Origin: Larix sibirica
Taxonomy: Eukaryota; Streptophyta; Pinopsida; Pinales; Pinaceae
DNA length: 29,553 nucleotides
Direction: 5' to 3'
Assembly: GCA_004151065.3 (NCBI GenBank)
Contig: NWUY0304547448.1
Location: forward strand, 1 to 29,553
The position numbers and the translations under genes are program-made. Under the pieces are notes generated by a model. That model had not been told where the DNA came from and did no database searches. It worked only from the letters and a program-made list of their open reading frames with translations. Positions 1 to 9,699 of the stretch are shown one piece after another; positions within the stretch are counted from its first letter, which is position 1, and each line of letters starts with the position of its first letter.

Positions 1-300
1 GTCATTGGCATGAACCGGAACTACTACAAACTAGACTAGTTTTACTCTCATGAGCGCATGAGCGAGCAATGAATTGGGTTGCTATGGGCCTATTTTACCT
101 GGGATACTCTGGAGGCTCGCTTCTCCTCCTAGACCTACCTAGAGTTGATGCCCTACAGCAAGGCATCAATATATGATGTTGCCATATATACTTGGACCTG
201 GGACTATGGAGAGGCTCCTCAAAGTAGTCATTACATCTATGAACCGAGCCTACTACTACAACCTCCTATTACTATATGATATTGGCATATCTAAGTGGTC
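1..300 (+). repeat. Diverged direct duplication, two half-copies
   Basis: Two stretches resemble each other in order. Position 1 reads gtcattggcatgaaccggaa and runs into actactacaa; position 225 reads gtcattacatctatgaaccg and runs into tactactacaa. Around 99 there is acctgggatactctggaggc and around 187 acctgggactatggagaggc. A third shared word is atatgatgttgcc near 171 against atatgatattggc near 274. The shared words suggest an old local duplication with later substitutions and small indels. The first copy may begin before the window. A dot plot would fix its limits. Confidence 0.45.
168..183 (+). repeat. Dispersed word aatatatgatgttgcc, copy 1
   Basis: This word recurs at 26540-26554 (identical over 15 bases) and 27032-27047 (one mismatch), with a weaker form at 271-286. 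Three near-identical copies at opposite ends of the window, with little flanking similarity, suggest a short dispersed repeat and not chance alone. The function is unknown. Confidence 0.45.
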
Positions 301-625
301 ATGTTCATCTACGATCTCGTCATGGACAAGTCCTGGCATAGATACACGATATCAACATAGATACGTTGACCTTCTTGTCCGCAGACCTCATTGCAGCAGC
401 CAGACCTACCTACGACTTCAAATCTAATACTGGCTACCTTTTTTTATAAGCTTTATGGAAAATATGGGGATTCTTAAAATGGAGTCAATAGGAAAACAAC
501 CCCAGCTATATACCGGGGGACCTCGACGACCCCCAGCAAAAGAACCAATGGAGGACCCCAGGAAGGCAAACACTTGCCAGGCAAATATACTAGGTGCAGT
601 GAACGATGACTATGCGCTACGAAGA

Positions 626-676
626 GGTGCTACCAAGAGGTGCAGTGAATGATGAGGTGGTGCTACCAAGAGGTGC
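626..676 (+). repeat. 18-bp perfect direct repeat, 33-bp period
   Basis: The word ggtgctaccaagaggtgc occurs exactly at 626-643 and again at 659-676, separated by 15 bases. It follows a segment (605-622, gatgactatgcgctacga) that is related to 20490-20509. A similar word, ggaggtgctacc, occurs near 4845. Tandem units just over 30 bp long are common in gymnosperm mitochondrial spacers. This pair looks like a two-unit tandem duplication. Confidence 0.8.
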
Positions 677-1253
677 GACGAACTAATATGTGACACGACT
701 ATGTGGGCGATAACATCTCACCCATTCACCCAGAAGATATTGAGACATGTTGTTTCCATATGAGCATTGCAATTGAGCCATGTTATCCACAAACAATATT
801 GATTTAGTTTAAACAGAAAGAGAAACAACGAATGCTGCTTGCCGAAGGTGGTCTCTTGCCTTCATATTGTGATATCCTTGGCTGTCAGAAGAAACAACAT
901 GGGCTAGGAAAAGAAACAATGGCTGGGACAAGAGACGGGCGGCGGGATGGCTTGCTTCAACTTAGATATATCTGCACATACCCGAAATAAGGAAAACCCA
1001 TTCAATTAAGATCCGATAGAAATACCAGTCTCACATCGTGAAACAGTGAAATCCTTATTACACTTTACCCCAACCCCAGGACTGTACGGGGGGCCCAACT
1101 CCCCTTGACCTGGGAATACTCTTTGAATGGTTGATGGTTAATGGCTTCGTGCTTTTAGTGGCGAATGTGAATGGATGATATGTGAGGTGAGCGGCTTTCT
1201 AGGTTTTTCGATCCAAATCTAATTATTAAAGGGGGAAATTTAGTAAGCATGCT
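677..1253. other. Unassigned spacer
   Basis: No gene, RNA or strong repeat was recognised. The stretch 1115-1195 has several words of the form gaatggttgatggttaatgg and gtgagcggctttc. They resemble the TG-rich array at 25.48-25.65 kb and may be a decayed outlier of it. Confidence 0.3.
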
Positions 1254-1889
1254 TTAATAATAGAATAGGCATTCAACATGTAAAGAATAACTTATATTAT
1301 AAAATCCTCCGACTGGCTGCAACTGAAGGACGTTCTTACTAGTTGTAAACATTCTGTCATACCATATATTTATATGACAGAGGCCACCCCGAGCTGGGAC
1401 TATAAATCCACAAGGGGAGTGCACTTTTAATAAAGCTTCCGTAAACTCTTCTACAACTATCCCCATCCTCAACCCCTCACCCCCTCGTTCACCCATCATG
1501 CGTCCCGTCCTAGGCAAGCTTTTAAGTAATCTCAGTAAGCAAACACACTTCCTTCCATAATACGTAGGCAATGGGAAGGAAGAGGGAGGCTCAAACATTG
1601 GACTACTTTCGCGAGAGGGAGAAGGAAAAAACTGGTATCTGGCAAGGCAGACGTAGGGAGTTGGAGTTTGATCGGCTCCAGTCACTCCAGGAAAATAACT
1701 ACAGCAATGATGGGAAGTAGAGAGAGCAAGCGGTGATGCTGCGTAGGGAGCGTGCGAGAGGGAGTGGGTTTTATTAGTTGCTCCCAAGGGTTTGATGAGT
1801 AACCAAAGGCGTAGTTTGAGGAAGGTTTCAAGGGAGAAGTTGATGCGGCCAAAATAGAGAGAGTGAGTGTACAAATGAATCAGATGCAT
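1254..1889 (-). CDS. Doubtful 211-codon ORF, unknown product
   Basis: This is the longest open frame in the window. It starts with ATG near 1889 and ends with a stop at 1254 on the minus strand. I do not recognise the protein. The amino-terminal third is rich in Leu, His and aromatic residues. The middle is rich in Ser and Pro. A basic, Gly-rich stretch follows (around residues 125-145), then a segment reading FTEALLKVHSPCGF. No clear signal peptide, convincing transmembrane helix or known motif is visible. At this base composition a frame this long is uncommon by chance in 30 kb, but it is not decisive. Plant mitochondrial spacers often carry chimeric open frames with no function. It could be one of those, a decayed captured gene, or chance. 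Confidence 0.15.
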   Translation of the reverse strand: MHLIHLYTHSLYFGRINFSLETFLKLRLWLLIKPLGATNKTHSLSHAPYAASPLALSTSHHCCSYFPGVTGADQTPTPYVCLARYQFFPSPSRESSPMFEPPSSFPLPTYYGRKCVCLLRLLKSLPRTGRMMGERGGEGLRMGIVVEEFTEALLKVHSPCGFIVPARGGLCHINIWYDRMFTTSKNVLQLQPVGGFYNISYSLHVECLFYY

Positions 1890-2700
1890 AGGGTTTACCA
1901 GAGTTGCACAAAAGAATGAGGGCTGGGTGAATTAAGAGGTCCTAGGTTAAGGCTGTTTTATATAAAAGTATGAGGGTCCAAAGGCTAGTTCCACCAAAGT
2001 ATTATTTTCCTGGTAGAGTTCAATTTGTTACGGGTCATCAGAGCCGTGACCTTTCATGGGTAGTCATGCATTATTGTTGATTCGTTAAATTGGTGACCTC
2101 CCCTCCAAAACTTACCTATTCATTATATATGTGAATACACGCACAAACTAATCACGCACTCCCGCCAATATAACAAAAAATCGTTCACTTCGTCCACCAC
2201 ATGACACCGCACCACTCGTTCGGTAACACTTCAAGCATGTTATCAGTGTAATGCTTCTTAGCATCTAGGTACTATATCATCATAATGAAAATTAGGTACC
2301 TTAGTCCTTCAAAAAGAGCAATAAAATGAATCAAGAATGACAAATTAGGCATTTTTATATAACCGGTATCCGAGGCAAGTAGCCCACCCAGCCAGCTTCA
2401 GTATTCAAGTTGAGTAATTTAGTGAATGGGCTTTCTAACTCGATTCCGTAGCTTATTCCCGTCCTGAGCTTTTCCACGCCCCAACACATAAACATGGGAA
2501 TGGGCCTACCCCGGATGGATGGAAGGATTGAACTAGTATACTATTCTCTGTTTCGGGTTCATACACCATTCATACATAGCACACATAGCCGAAGCACCTC
2601 AATAGAGCACATAGCGACCTCACATAGCTGACAGACAGACACAGGTAAGGAGGCACCACCCAACCCCTGCCGGTCATTTTCATAAAGAAGTAAAAACTGA
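1890..2700. other. Spacer with CA-rich degenerate repeats
   Basis: No gene was recognised. Two sub-stretches are unusually CA-rich on this strand: about 2125-2230 (acacgcacaaactaatcacg and similar) and about 2560-2645 (cacacatagccgaagcacc, agcacatagcgacctcacat). The second contains the word cacatag four times within 60 bases and reads as a degenerate short tandem array. Both resemble the CA-rich array at 20.64-20.92 kb in composition and wording. Confidence 0.4.
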
Positions 2701-2800
2701 TAGCCAATAGTCGATGCCAGATGTTCATACACTCGATCCAGGATTCTTTGACGATAGATACTTGATCCAGGTGTCGATGCTATTCTTTGCCAGTTGTCAG
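2701..2800 (+). repeat. Degenerate repeat family (gatccagg words), copy 1
   Basis: The segment carries the ordered words gatagccaatagtcgatgcc, cactcgatccagg, cttgatccagg and gtcgatgctat. The same vocabulary (atagccgatagt, ccagg, ctcgatgct, atgccagg) recurs at 18304-18485 and 19064-19225. Copies are strongly diverged and only the short words line up, so boundaries are approximate. Confidence 0.4.
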
Positions 2801-2873
2801 TATGAGCTAGAAGGTGCGGCTTGGCATTTACAGTCTCATTGCGCTTGAACCTATACTCAGTATGAAGTCCGGT

Positions 2874-2945
2874 CGGCGCACGAATGAGAACCTATGGTTG
2901 GTGCAGCTAGAACTATTGTGTGTCAGCGCAGGAATGAATCTCTAT
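2874..2945 (+). repeat. Imperfect direct repeat, 50-bp period
   Basis: cggcgcacgaatgagaacct at 2874 resembles cagcgcaggaatgaatctct at 2924, with about six mismatches in 22. Flanking phrases such as aacctatactcagtatgaag and aacctatacttcatgc add to the impression of a short degenerate tandem array across about 2845-2970. Confidence 0.4.
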
Positions 2946-2970
2946 ACTCATCTAAACCTATACTTCATGC

Positions 2971-4213
2971 ATTAACTCTTCTCTTCTCCGTGCTACAAGC
3001 TCAGTGCAATACAACCTATATTCAGTTACCAGTTGTTTGTGCCCAGGAGGTTGCATGTGACCTGTTATAAATCCAACATGCCCAGGAAGGTAGTGATCCT
3101 AGCGTTGTTACCTGTTCTCGATACCACGTGCCCTGTGAGTGAGTCAGGTGAGTGAGGTGAAGGGCATTCCCAATAGCCCGTGACCAGGTCAGTAAGTTCA
3201 GTCGTTCAGTTCAATCCCCATTACCTTTATAAGGTTCAATGTGCATTTTCATAATAAAAAATTGCCAAACTTTTCAAATTTGCCTAATCCAACATATAAA
3301 ATGAAATGCTTATAGACCAAGCACCAGGTTGGTGTTTTAGAATAGGTGTTCTAAAAATAGCCTACCTAGGTGAAATAAAGCAATCTAAGCTGGAGAAATA
3401 GCTCCATGTCCTGCTCAGCTCCATTGTATTTCTATGTCTACTATTACCTGACCAAGGCATGGGCACCTGGGGATTAATCTACTTCAACTTATGCCTATCA
3501 ACAAAATCATAAACCCACTAACTATCTATGCCTTACTTTTAAAAAACAAAAAGCACTTTACCAAATGAAATCCAATCCTTTTGAAACGCGAACTATAATA
3601 AAAGAAGGAGACCTAACTTATGCTTAGGGTGACCTACCCTCCTATCAATGAAAAATGAGTGACCAATAACAACACTGTCCGGAACCCAAAAGAAAGCAAG
3701 AATGCTTATTCCAATCTCCTGGTTTATTTTATCTGGCGTTGCAAAGTTCTATTTTATTGGATCAACTTTCACACAACTCATTTGTACCCATCTTCGTCTG
3801 GAAATTCAAACGATTCCGAGAACATAGCCTAGATTCCTAGAAAACAATCTTACTAATTGGATGGTGAGTCAATTCTCTTCGGTGGTCCAATTTATGGACC
3901 TTAGTTTGATAATTAAACAGGTGCTAAACCCAGGAGTTAGCAAATGAACGAGAGTGCCTTTATTTTTACGCTTTTTTCAATCTCCGAGTCATTGAGCTTA
4001 TATATGCACATATATTTAATGGTAACGTCATCATATGGTTTTGTGGAAGGAGCCTACTTAGATACTTTATTTATCCCTTCGCATTAAGCTAAAGCTGAAG
4101 AATTACCCGACTATGACTGATTCTTGTAAAACAGAGCAAGAGACAAAGTACGGGCAAGCTGAACACATTTAGCTAATTTTATTAGGCAGATACATTTGTC
4201 GGACTAGCTTATT
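2971..4213. other. Unassigned spacer
   Basis: No gene or RNA was recognised. Minor repetition is visible: tgcccagga occurs near 3040 and 3079, and gtgagtgagtcaggtgagtg near 3135. The part from 3460 to 3950 is more AT-rich and less repetitive than its surroundings. It could be captured DNA, but no frame in it resembles a family I know. Confidence 0.25.
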
Positions 4214-4709
4214 ATGTACGAATTTAGTTATTTACTCTCCCCCTCCCCCTTCACTGGTTCGATCTTTACTTATGAGCCAGCCAAAGCGAAACTAAAAAAC
4301 GAAAATAGGTTTTGCTCGCTCGTCTTTGCTGCCCTGATTTATATTAGGGTGCTTCCTTTGTTATTTGCTCCCAATCCATGGAAAAGAAATCCGATTCTGC
4401 TATGCCCAACGGTGTGAATAGAGTTCCTAAGAATAAAAACCTTTAACCTTAAGCCTTCCCTTCGCTGCCAGTAAAAGCTCCGGTTGGCTAGAACTAGTTT
4501 ATTTATATAAAATGGGAACTAGATCACTAAGAAGCACAAGAGTTGGTTTAGCATACATAAAGGATTTAATGACCTTCAATTTTATGCCCGCCTTCCTATG
4601 TTCTTTAGATTTTAGCTATCTCGGTACTCAGAGAGATAGAATTAAACGCCTGAAAGAAAACTGGAACTTCACTTTATGTACACCTAATTTTATGGAAAAT
4701 AATCAATAG
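4214..4709 (+). other. Two small chance-like ORFs
   Basis: Frames of 67 codons (4214-4417) and 65 codons (4512-4709) lie on the plus strand. Neither has a recognisable motif. The second is Lys- and Arg-rich near its end. Frames of this size are expected in random sequence of this length and composition, so I do not call genes. Confidence 0.15.
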
Positions 4710-4856
4710 CTGTGGGCTATAAATAACTAGTGAGGGCATACAGCTCCTATAGCATCTAGGTACGGCGGACCAACACACGGGAATTCTGGCGCGTGTCGGA
4801 GGCTTGCTTGTTTTCTCATGTAAAGCTAGGCTCGTGCTACTGGAGGTGCTACCTTG

Positions 4857-4884
4857 GTTTTTTATGGATCGTTTTTTATGGATC
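4857..4884 (+). repeat. Perfect 14-bp tandem duplication
   Basis: gttttttatggatc occurs at 4857-4870 and is repeated directly at 4871-4884. The copies are identical, so the duplication is probably recent or a slippage product. Confidence 0.9.
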
Positions 4885-5075
4885 GTAAAGGTAAACTCGA
4901 TGATATCAATCTATTACGAGTGAGACTCAATCAATTGGGATTGGATCAATAACTGCGACTCGAACTAAGTTGGTTGGGGAACTGGGTTAGCTGCTTGCTT
5001 TTTGGTCTTCATCTCGATATGTTGCTAGGGTTTGTTCAACTACGGGCTCTGGAATCGGAATCAGGGGCTCAATGT

Positions 5076-5564
5076 TCATTTCTTTTTTACCCTCCCCTCA
5101 GGTTTGACTTCGTCCCGGGCTAATGGGTGAGATGCTACCCTCGTTTTAGTCCTGCCTAGAAGGTTAAACGCTTCTGGTTCTGGATCAATAAAAGACGGGC
5201 TAAACCACTTTTTATTTATGATATTACCTTGTACAAATTGTTGATTTATTGTGTTCTTTCCAATGATGATATGGTGTGGTGAGCTGAAAGGAAAACAATC
5301 TGGGCATAAATCCACTAGTAGAGACTCCGCTACTGGAGCTGCACCTGGGTCTTTATCCGGAGCAAGATATAAAATGAGCGGCTCTCGAACCGCTATTGGT
5401 GGGACTAGACTGGGACTATACCAGGTTATAAATATATAAAAATGAATTTCTAGGTTCTGAAATATCTCTCCCGTTAGCGTGAGGGAGAGGGGTTTCAATA
5501 TCTGGTTCGATAGGTTCTGAAATAGATAGATTGAAAGATCCAGGACCAGGAATAAGCTCAGCAA
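5076..5564 (-). CDS. Doubtful 162-codon ORF, unknown product
   Basis: This is the second longest open frame, with ATG near 5564 on the minus strand. The first 50 residues contain two repeats of the type FQNL, which reflect a DNA repeat (taggttctgaaata at 5451 and 5512). The middle has a Pro-rich stretch ending in DKDPGAAPVAESLL, and then CPDCFPFSSPHH, with a CxxC pair but no further zinc-site pattern. The end is basic (VKPEGRVKKK). No family was recognised and no similarity to standard mitochondrial proteins was evident. A chance or chimeric frame is the default reading. Confidence 0.15.
   Translation of the reverse strand: MLSLFLVLDLSIYLFQNLSNQILKPLSLTLTGEIFQNLEIHFYIFITWYSPSLVPPIAVREPLILYLAPDKDPGAAPVAESLLVDLCPDCFPFSSPHHIIIGKNTINQQFVQGNIINKKWFSPSFIDPEPEAFNLLGRTKTRVASHPLARDEVKPEGRVKKK
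5451..5526 (+). repeat. 14-bp direct repeat flanking a hairpin
   Basis: taggttctgaaata occurs at about 5451-5464 and about 5512-5525. Between the copies lies ctctcccgttagcgtgaggg with its completion agag, which can pair 7 bp (5466-5472 with 5483-5489) around a 10-base loop. No U run follows in either direction, so it does not look like a terminator. Confidence 0.7.
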
Positions 5565-5730
5565 CTCGATCCGCGACTTCTCTCGATGCGGAAAGGCGGA
5601 GCTATTTAATACAGGTTCAAGTCCGGCATTCGTACAGTCAGAGGCTATTTAAAGCCCTGTATTTCTTCCCCTCAAAAGTAATGACTCTAGTTCTTGCCTT
5701 CTATCGAGTCAATCTATTGAGTAAATCTTT

Positions 5731-5915
5731 AGTCGAAGCTAATAGGTTATAGTTTAAAGAGGTGATAGTCGGAGCTAGGAGGTTATAGTAAGATCATAGG
5801 TTATAGTAAGGTCATAGCTGATAGTAAGGTGATAGTCGATAGTAAGGTGATAGATAGTAAGGTGATAGTCGGGTTATAGTAAATAGCCAGGTGATATATA
5901 GTCAGGTTCTAGTTG
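5731..5915 (+). repeat. Degenerate tandem array, aggtgatagt-type units
   Basis: About twelve short units occur in a row, built from aggttatagt, aggtgatagtc, aggtcatag and gatagtaaggtgatag. Unit length varies from about 11 to 20 bp. Units near 5820-5870 are most alike (gatagtaaggtgatag three times), which suggests recent slippage in the centre and older, mutated edges. The array is free of coding signs. Confidence 0.85.
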
Positions 5916-6062
5916 GCTAGGATATCTCCCCTTCTGCTGGCTCTCCTCCGTAACTGCTCTACAACTCCCCGGTTAATAAAAAGATATAGGTGGATTATTA
6001 TATAAGTAATAAGTCTACTTATAAGGAAAGAATCTTACATAATAAGCATAACTATCTGTCTG

Positions 6063-6192
6063 GGTGCGTATCACTATCTGTAGGAAGGCCAGTCTATCTC
6101 TCTTTATCCTCTCTCTAGCCAGTATCTCTCTCCTATCTAGGAAAGCCAATATCTCACTGTCTAGGTACGTATTTAGGTGCGTATCATTATTT
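6063..6192 (+). repeat. Degenerate tandem array with tatctctc words
   Basis: ggtgcgtatcactatct at 6063-6079 returns as ggtgcgtatcattattt at 6176-6192. Between them aggaaggccagtctatctct (about 6082) returns as aggaaagccaatatctcact (about 6139), with an intermediate form ctagccagtatctctctcc near 6115. It is an old local amplification. Confidence 0.65.
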
Positions 6193-7736
6193 CCATCTCC
6201 AATCTCCCATTAATGGACAGATATGCATATTCGTACGCCGTAGGAAAATAGATATAAACCCGTAGGACTTACTCTATCACAATTTTGTCTCTCCTTGTCC
6301 CTCCTCCCTTCCTACTGACTTACTCACTGGCTTTCTCTTACTTGCTCTTACTTACATATCGGTACTCTACTACTCGAACCCAGTCCGTAGGTCCTTTATT
6401 GGTCTTCCCATTGGACTCGCTAACGCTAAAACCACTTATTCAATTAGGTTAGGCATTACCCGCATTATTTTCTGCGAGCGATGGGTTTCCCATACCCTTT
6501 ACTTAACCCATTTCTTTTCAATAATAACAAACGATGGATGATCCATCTGAAAGTAGAATCAGGGCGATGCTCCACCGGAAAATAGAATATCGCAAGGGCC
6601 TTCGAAAGGGAAATTTTATAAGCCAGCATCTCCGACCCGAAAGGCCGGAACTCCTCATTTTGACCAGTATCAAGCGGGGGTGATCCTCTCCCTTTGGTTG
6701 AGTCCTCATTTCTTCCCCCTCTCCCTCGACCTCCCGACCAGAGTGCCTGCCTAAAGTAGTAAAATCAAGATGATCGCACTACGAGATAAAGGAATGTGAG
6801 GAATGAACGCTAACCTGAGGTTGAGATTTGATGACACATCCAATTGATGCGGTACGCTTTTGAATTGATACCATAGTAGACGAAATGAACTATAGATTTT
6901 GTGGAGGTGCTTTCATTAATGAGTAATGTGAGAGTACTTGAAGAGTCCGAATTAGATTGGAGAATCAGAGACCGCGATTCAAGAAAGATTAAAAGCGCAC
7001 GCATTTATGCACTCTTATTATATGCTGGGGACAGACATACTTATTATTAATAGGCGCTTTAATCTGCACCTTAACGGCTGAATACTTAACCAACATATAT
7101 TTCCATCAACCTTCTTTGGGGCGCGGCTCGACTCGATGGAGAATACAACTATTATTGAATGCCCCTCCCTAGAGATGGGAATGGAAATGGGAATGGATAT
7201 CTAGATTTGGTGGAATCCTCCTATCTATTATTCACTTTGGTTTGGCCTGACCAACTATTATCTTACCATTGCTGGGCTTGGCAACACCCACCTTACCGGT
7301 TCATTCCCAAATATCCCTCAGTCGGCTATGGCCCATCCCCTTCTATCTCGGCCTGACCTTGCTTGTTTCATATCTAGCTTCACCTGGCTTTGCTTGGTTC
7401 TGGTTGGTTCGGCGGTTCCAATTCTCTACTGATTGCCTGGTCTAAACTCCCCCTCCTAATAAAAACATTATGATCTAACTGGGCTTTGTATAGTTCGATT
7501 TTCATGGCCTGAACTATTCCAATAGGGTAGGGGGGAATCAGGTAGACGCGAAGAAATCATTATTGATCAACTAAAAACCGTATAAATAGGAAAGTAAGTA
7601 ATATAGAAATTGGTTGGGTCGGATCCCTATTTATTCGATTAGCAGTGCCTGACCAACTATAAATCTCACGGGGTTCAATTTGTCTAACAGGAGAAGGGAT
7701 AGGGATTTGGTCTCATATGCAAACGTATATAATAAG
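6193..7736. other. Unassigned spacer
   Basis: No gene, RNA gene or clear repeat was recognised. Only short open frames occur (63 to 65 codons), none with motifs. The part 7160-7440 has G/A-rich and TTGG-rich wording (ggaatggaaatgggaatgga) but no defined unit. Confidence 0.3.
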
Positions 7737-7795
7737 GTATGGCGGGTAAAGTAAGGGGGGGGGTAGTGTGATCCGGTCCTGCTTATAAGATAAGA
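7737..7795 (+). repeat. G-run dispersed repeat, copy A (partial)
   Basis: The order gtaaagtaag, a run of nine G at 7755-7763, gtagtgtgatccggtcctgc and ttataagataagag matches copy C (13682-13735), which reads agtgaa, six G, taaggttg, gatccatccggccctg and ataagagaagg. Copy A lacks the upstream half seen in copies B and C. Confidence 0.6.
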
Positions 7796-8302
7796 GTTGT
7801 GACTAGCTGTCCCCTCCCAGTAAGCGGTGATTCCAGAAAGGGGTATAGGGCTAAGAGATATAGTTATTCAGGTGGATATGTAGTGTGCGCTGTATGTGTG
7901 AATATCCGCTGGCTGGATCCTGTCCCGGAGAAGTCTAGTGCAGTAGCAACTAACTAAGGTGATTTTCAGTTTGTGGTATAGGTATAAGGCAGGTGCTAGT
8001 TCTTAGAGTGGGTAGGTTTTGTATCAACACAGAAGTGAAGGTCCGAAGGGTAAAAGGTTAATAGTAAAGGTTCTATTCTAAGTGTTGAGCCTCACCCCAT
8101 AATCTTATATCTGATCTGATATATGATCTCATAAGTTCTGGTTGTAGTTCCTAATTCGGGCAGTTCCGATCCGACGATCCCACAACTGAGCAGCGGTCTA
8201 AGATAAAGTAAAGCAAGTAGGCAAGTAATACTAAAGGTCTAAGTGCCGTACCTCCTCTCCTCCTCCAGCAAGTGTTGTGAACGCCCGTACAATATGAGAC
8301 AG

Positions 8303-8500
8303 TTAAAGTAAATCGAAAGGTGGGTAAGGTTGTTTCATGCCATGCCATCCCGGGTCTATAGCTGTACCTCCCTCCTAAGATTTCAGATTAATGACTAAGT
8401 GGTATAGGGTTAATCAAAGTATCCTTGGGACAACTACTCCTACACAGCGGTGAGGGGTTATCTATATATCGTCATGGCTTAGTGAGGGGGGGGGGTAGTT
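8303..8500 (+). repeat. G-run dispersed repeat, copy B
   Basis: It aligns in order with 13552-13700: a catgccatgccatccc word (catgtcatgctatccc in copy C), then tagctgtacctccctcct (tagcagtacctacctcct), then ggtatagggttaatcaaagt at 8401-8420 (ggtatagggcattcaaaggt at 13649-13668), then agtga with ten G at 8486-8495. Copy B is longer between the last two words, so an indel separates the copies. The minus-strand frame 8151-8348 overlaps it and is not regarded as a gene. Confidence 0.75.
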
Positions 8501-9140
8501 TGTTTGCTTCTCCTCCTTGCTTTGGCTCAGATGCTTGCTTTTACTTTCTGGCTTGGCTTTATTACCTCCCTTCGCATATGAAACAGAAGAGGAGGTGGGG
8601 TTTTAAAGAATAAGAACCTAAAGGTTTATTCAGTAGGGGTATAAATCATAGCCATAAGAAAGAAGGTTCAAAATCCTAGTTTCGTCGGATATAACACTAA
8701 ATGTGAGGTGGGTTGCTCAAGAATATGACACTGAAGGAAGGTTCGTTTCTAAATAATAGAATCCTCAAGGTGAGTGGCTGTCAGGTGGTACAAGGCTTGT
8801 GGGGTGAGTTCTAAAGACTAGAAACAAGAAGCTATATCTGAGTAGCACTTGCATTTGTCTGATGTGTTTCATTGGTGTGCACCCGCCGTAAGAATACTCT
8901 CTCAACGTCGGTCGTCTTTATTTGGCGATCTCTCCATTGTAATAATATATCTACGTGTGGCTTTGTTTGTTGATCCAATCCATTTGTTTCCTCCAATCTA
9001 TCCTGATGAGTATTCTGAATCCCGGAAACAAATAAATAATATAAATTTGAAATGAACAATCACGTATATAGAACTCTAAGTATGTAGGCGTATCCCGGGT
9101 AAAGCCCAGAACCAAAAAGCTATCTGTCATTGGGTTGGTA
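8501..9140. other. Unassigned spacer
   Basis: Small overlapping frames on both strands around 8832-9199 (62 to 82 codons) have no recognisable content. No RNA gene or strong repeat was seen. Confidence 0.25.
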
Positions 9141-9142
9141 GT

Positions 9143-9241
9143 ATAGGTAGGAAGGTTCGGGTAGGTCAAAAGTCTAATATGGATGGGTAGGTGGGGCACG
9201 CATAGGTAGGCAGGTTCAGGTGGGTCGAAAGTCTAATATGT
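9143..9241 (+). repeat. Two-copy 40-bp repeat, 59-bp period
   Basis: ataggtaggaaggttcgggt followed by aggtcaaaagtctaatatg (from 9143) returns from 9202 as ataggtaggcaggttcaggt followed by gggtcgaaagtctaatatg. Only about four differences are visible in 39 bases, so this is a fairly young tandem duplication. Confidence 0.85.
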
Positions 9242-9615
9242 TAGGTTGGGTGCGTGGATGGGTCGGTCGGTCCCCGCAAGTTCCTAGTTTCGCCCGCTGA
9301 ACAAACCGTGTCCCCAAATGGGAGCCGTAAATATCTGCCTGCTATCTGTTGGCCTTCAATCGTAAAAGCATCCCGTAAAAGGTAACTCACTAACTTGGCA
9401 TCCGTGGGAACGCAACACCTCGCTAGGGATCTATAAATCTGTTGGCTTTAAATCCTCCATCCCCGATTTTAATGTCCAATTGCTCATCAGAGAAGGAAGA
9501 GAAAATATAGCGACACAACTCAATGCCTTACCAGCGGGAAGAGGGCCTTTTATAGGTAGGTAGGGGTAAATACTTCGTTCTAGGCGGACTCATTTGAGGA
9601 ATAAAGGTCCTTTGA

Positions 9616-9695
9616 GGCACATAAGTAACAGGACAGAGAGCAAGCACTAAGTAGCACGGGAGGGAAGCGGCACTAGGTAAGTAGCGGGACAGAGC
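9616..9695 (+). repeat. Three-unit tandem repeat, period 26-27 bp
   Basis: Units begin at 9616 (ggcacataagtaacaggac), 9643 (agcactaagtagcacgggag) and 9669 (ggcactaggtaagtagcggg). The first and third continue with agag. The units differ by substitutions and 1-2 base indels. The unit contains short A- and G-rich words and no open frame of note. Confidence 0.7.
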
Positions 9696-9699
9696 GCTT

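Noticed and set aside
5466-5489. Rho-independent terminator
   Set aside because: The 7-bp stem with a 10-base loop has no following T run on either strand, and no gene lies upstream of it.
5600-5640. aggttcaagtcc as the T-arm of a tRNA
   Set aside because: No acceptor stem, D arm or anticodon arm with the right spacing could be drawn upstream (gcgacttctctcgatgcgga...), so the match is to a short consensus only.
6370-6395. actcgaacccagtcc as the T-arm of a minus-strand tRNA
   Set aside because: The flanking bases do not form an acceptor stem or a D arm on the minus strand.
8425-8613. 62-codon plus-strand ORF as a gene
   Set aside because: It runs across the ten-G run and repeat copy B and has no motif or partner gene.
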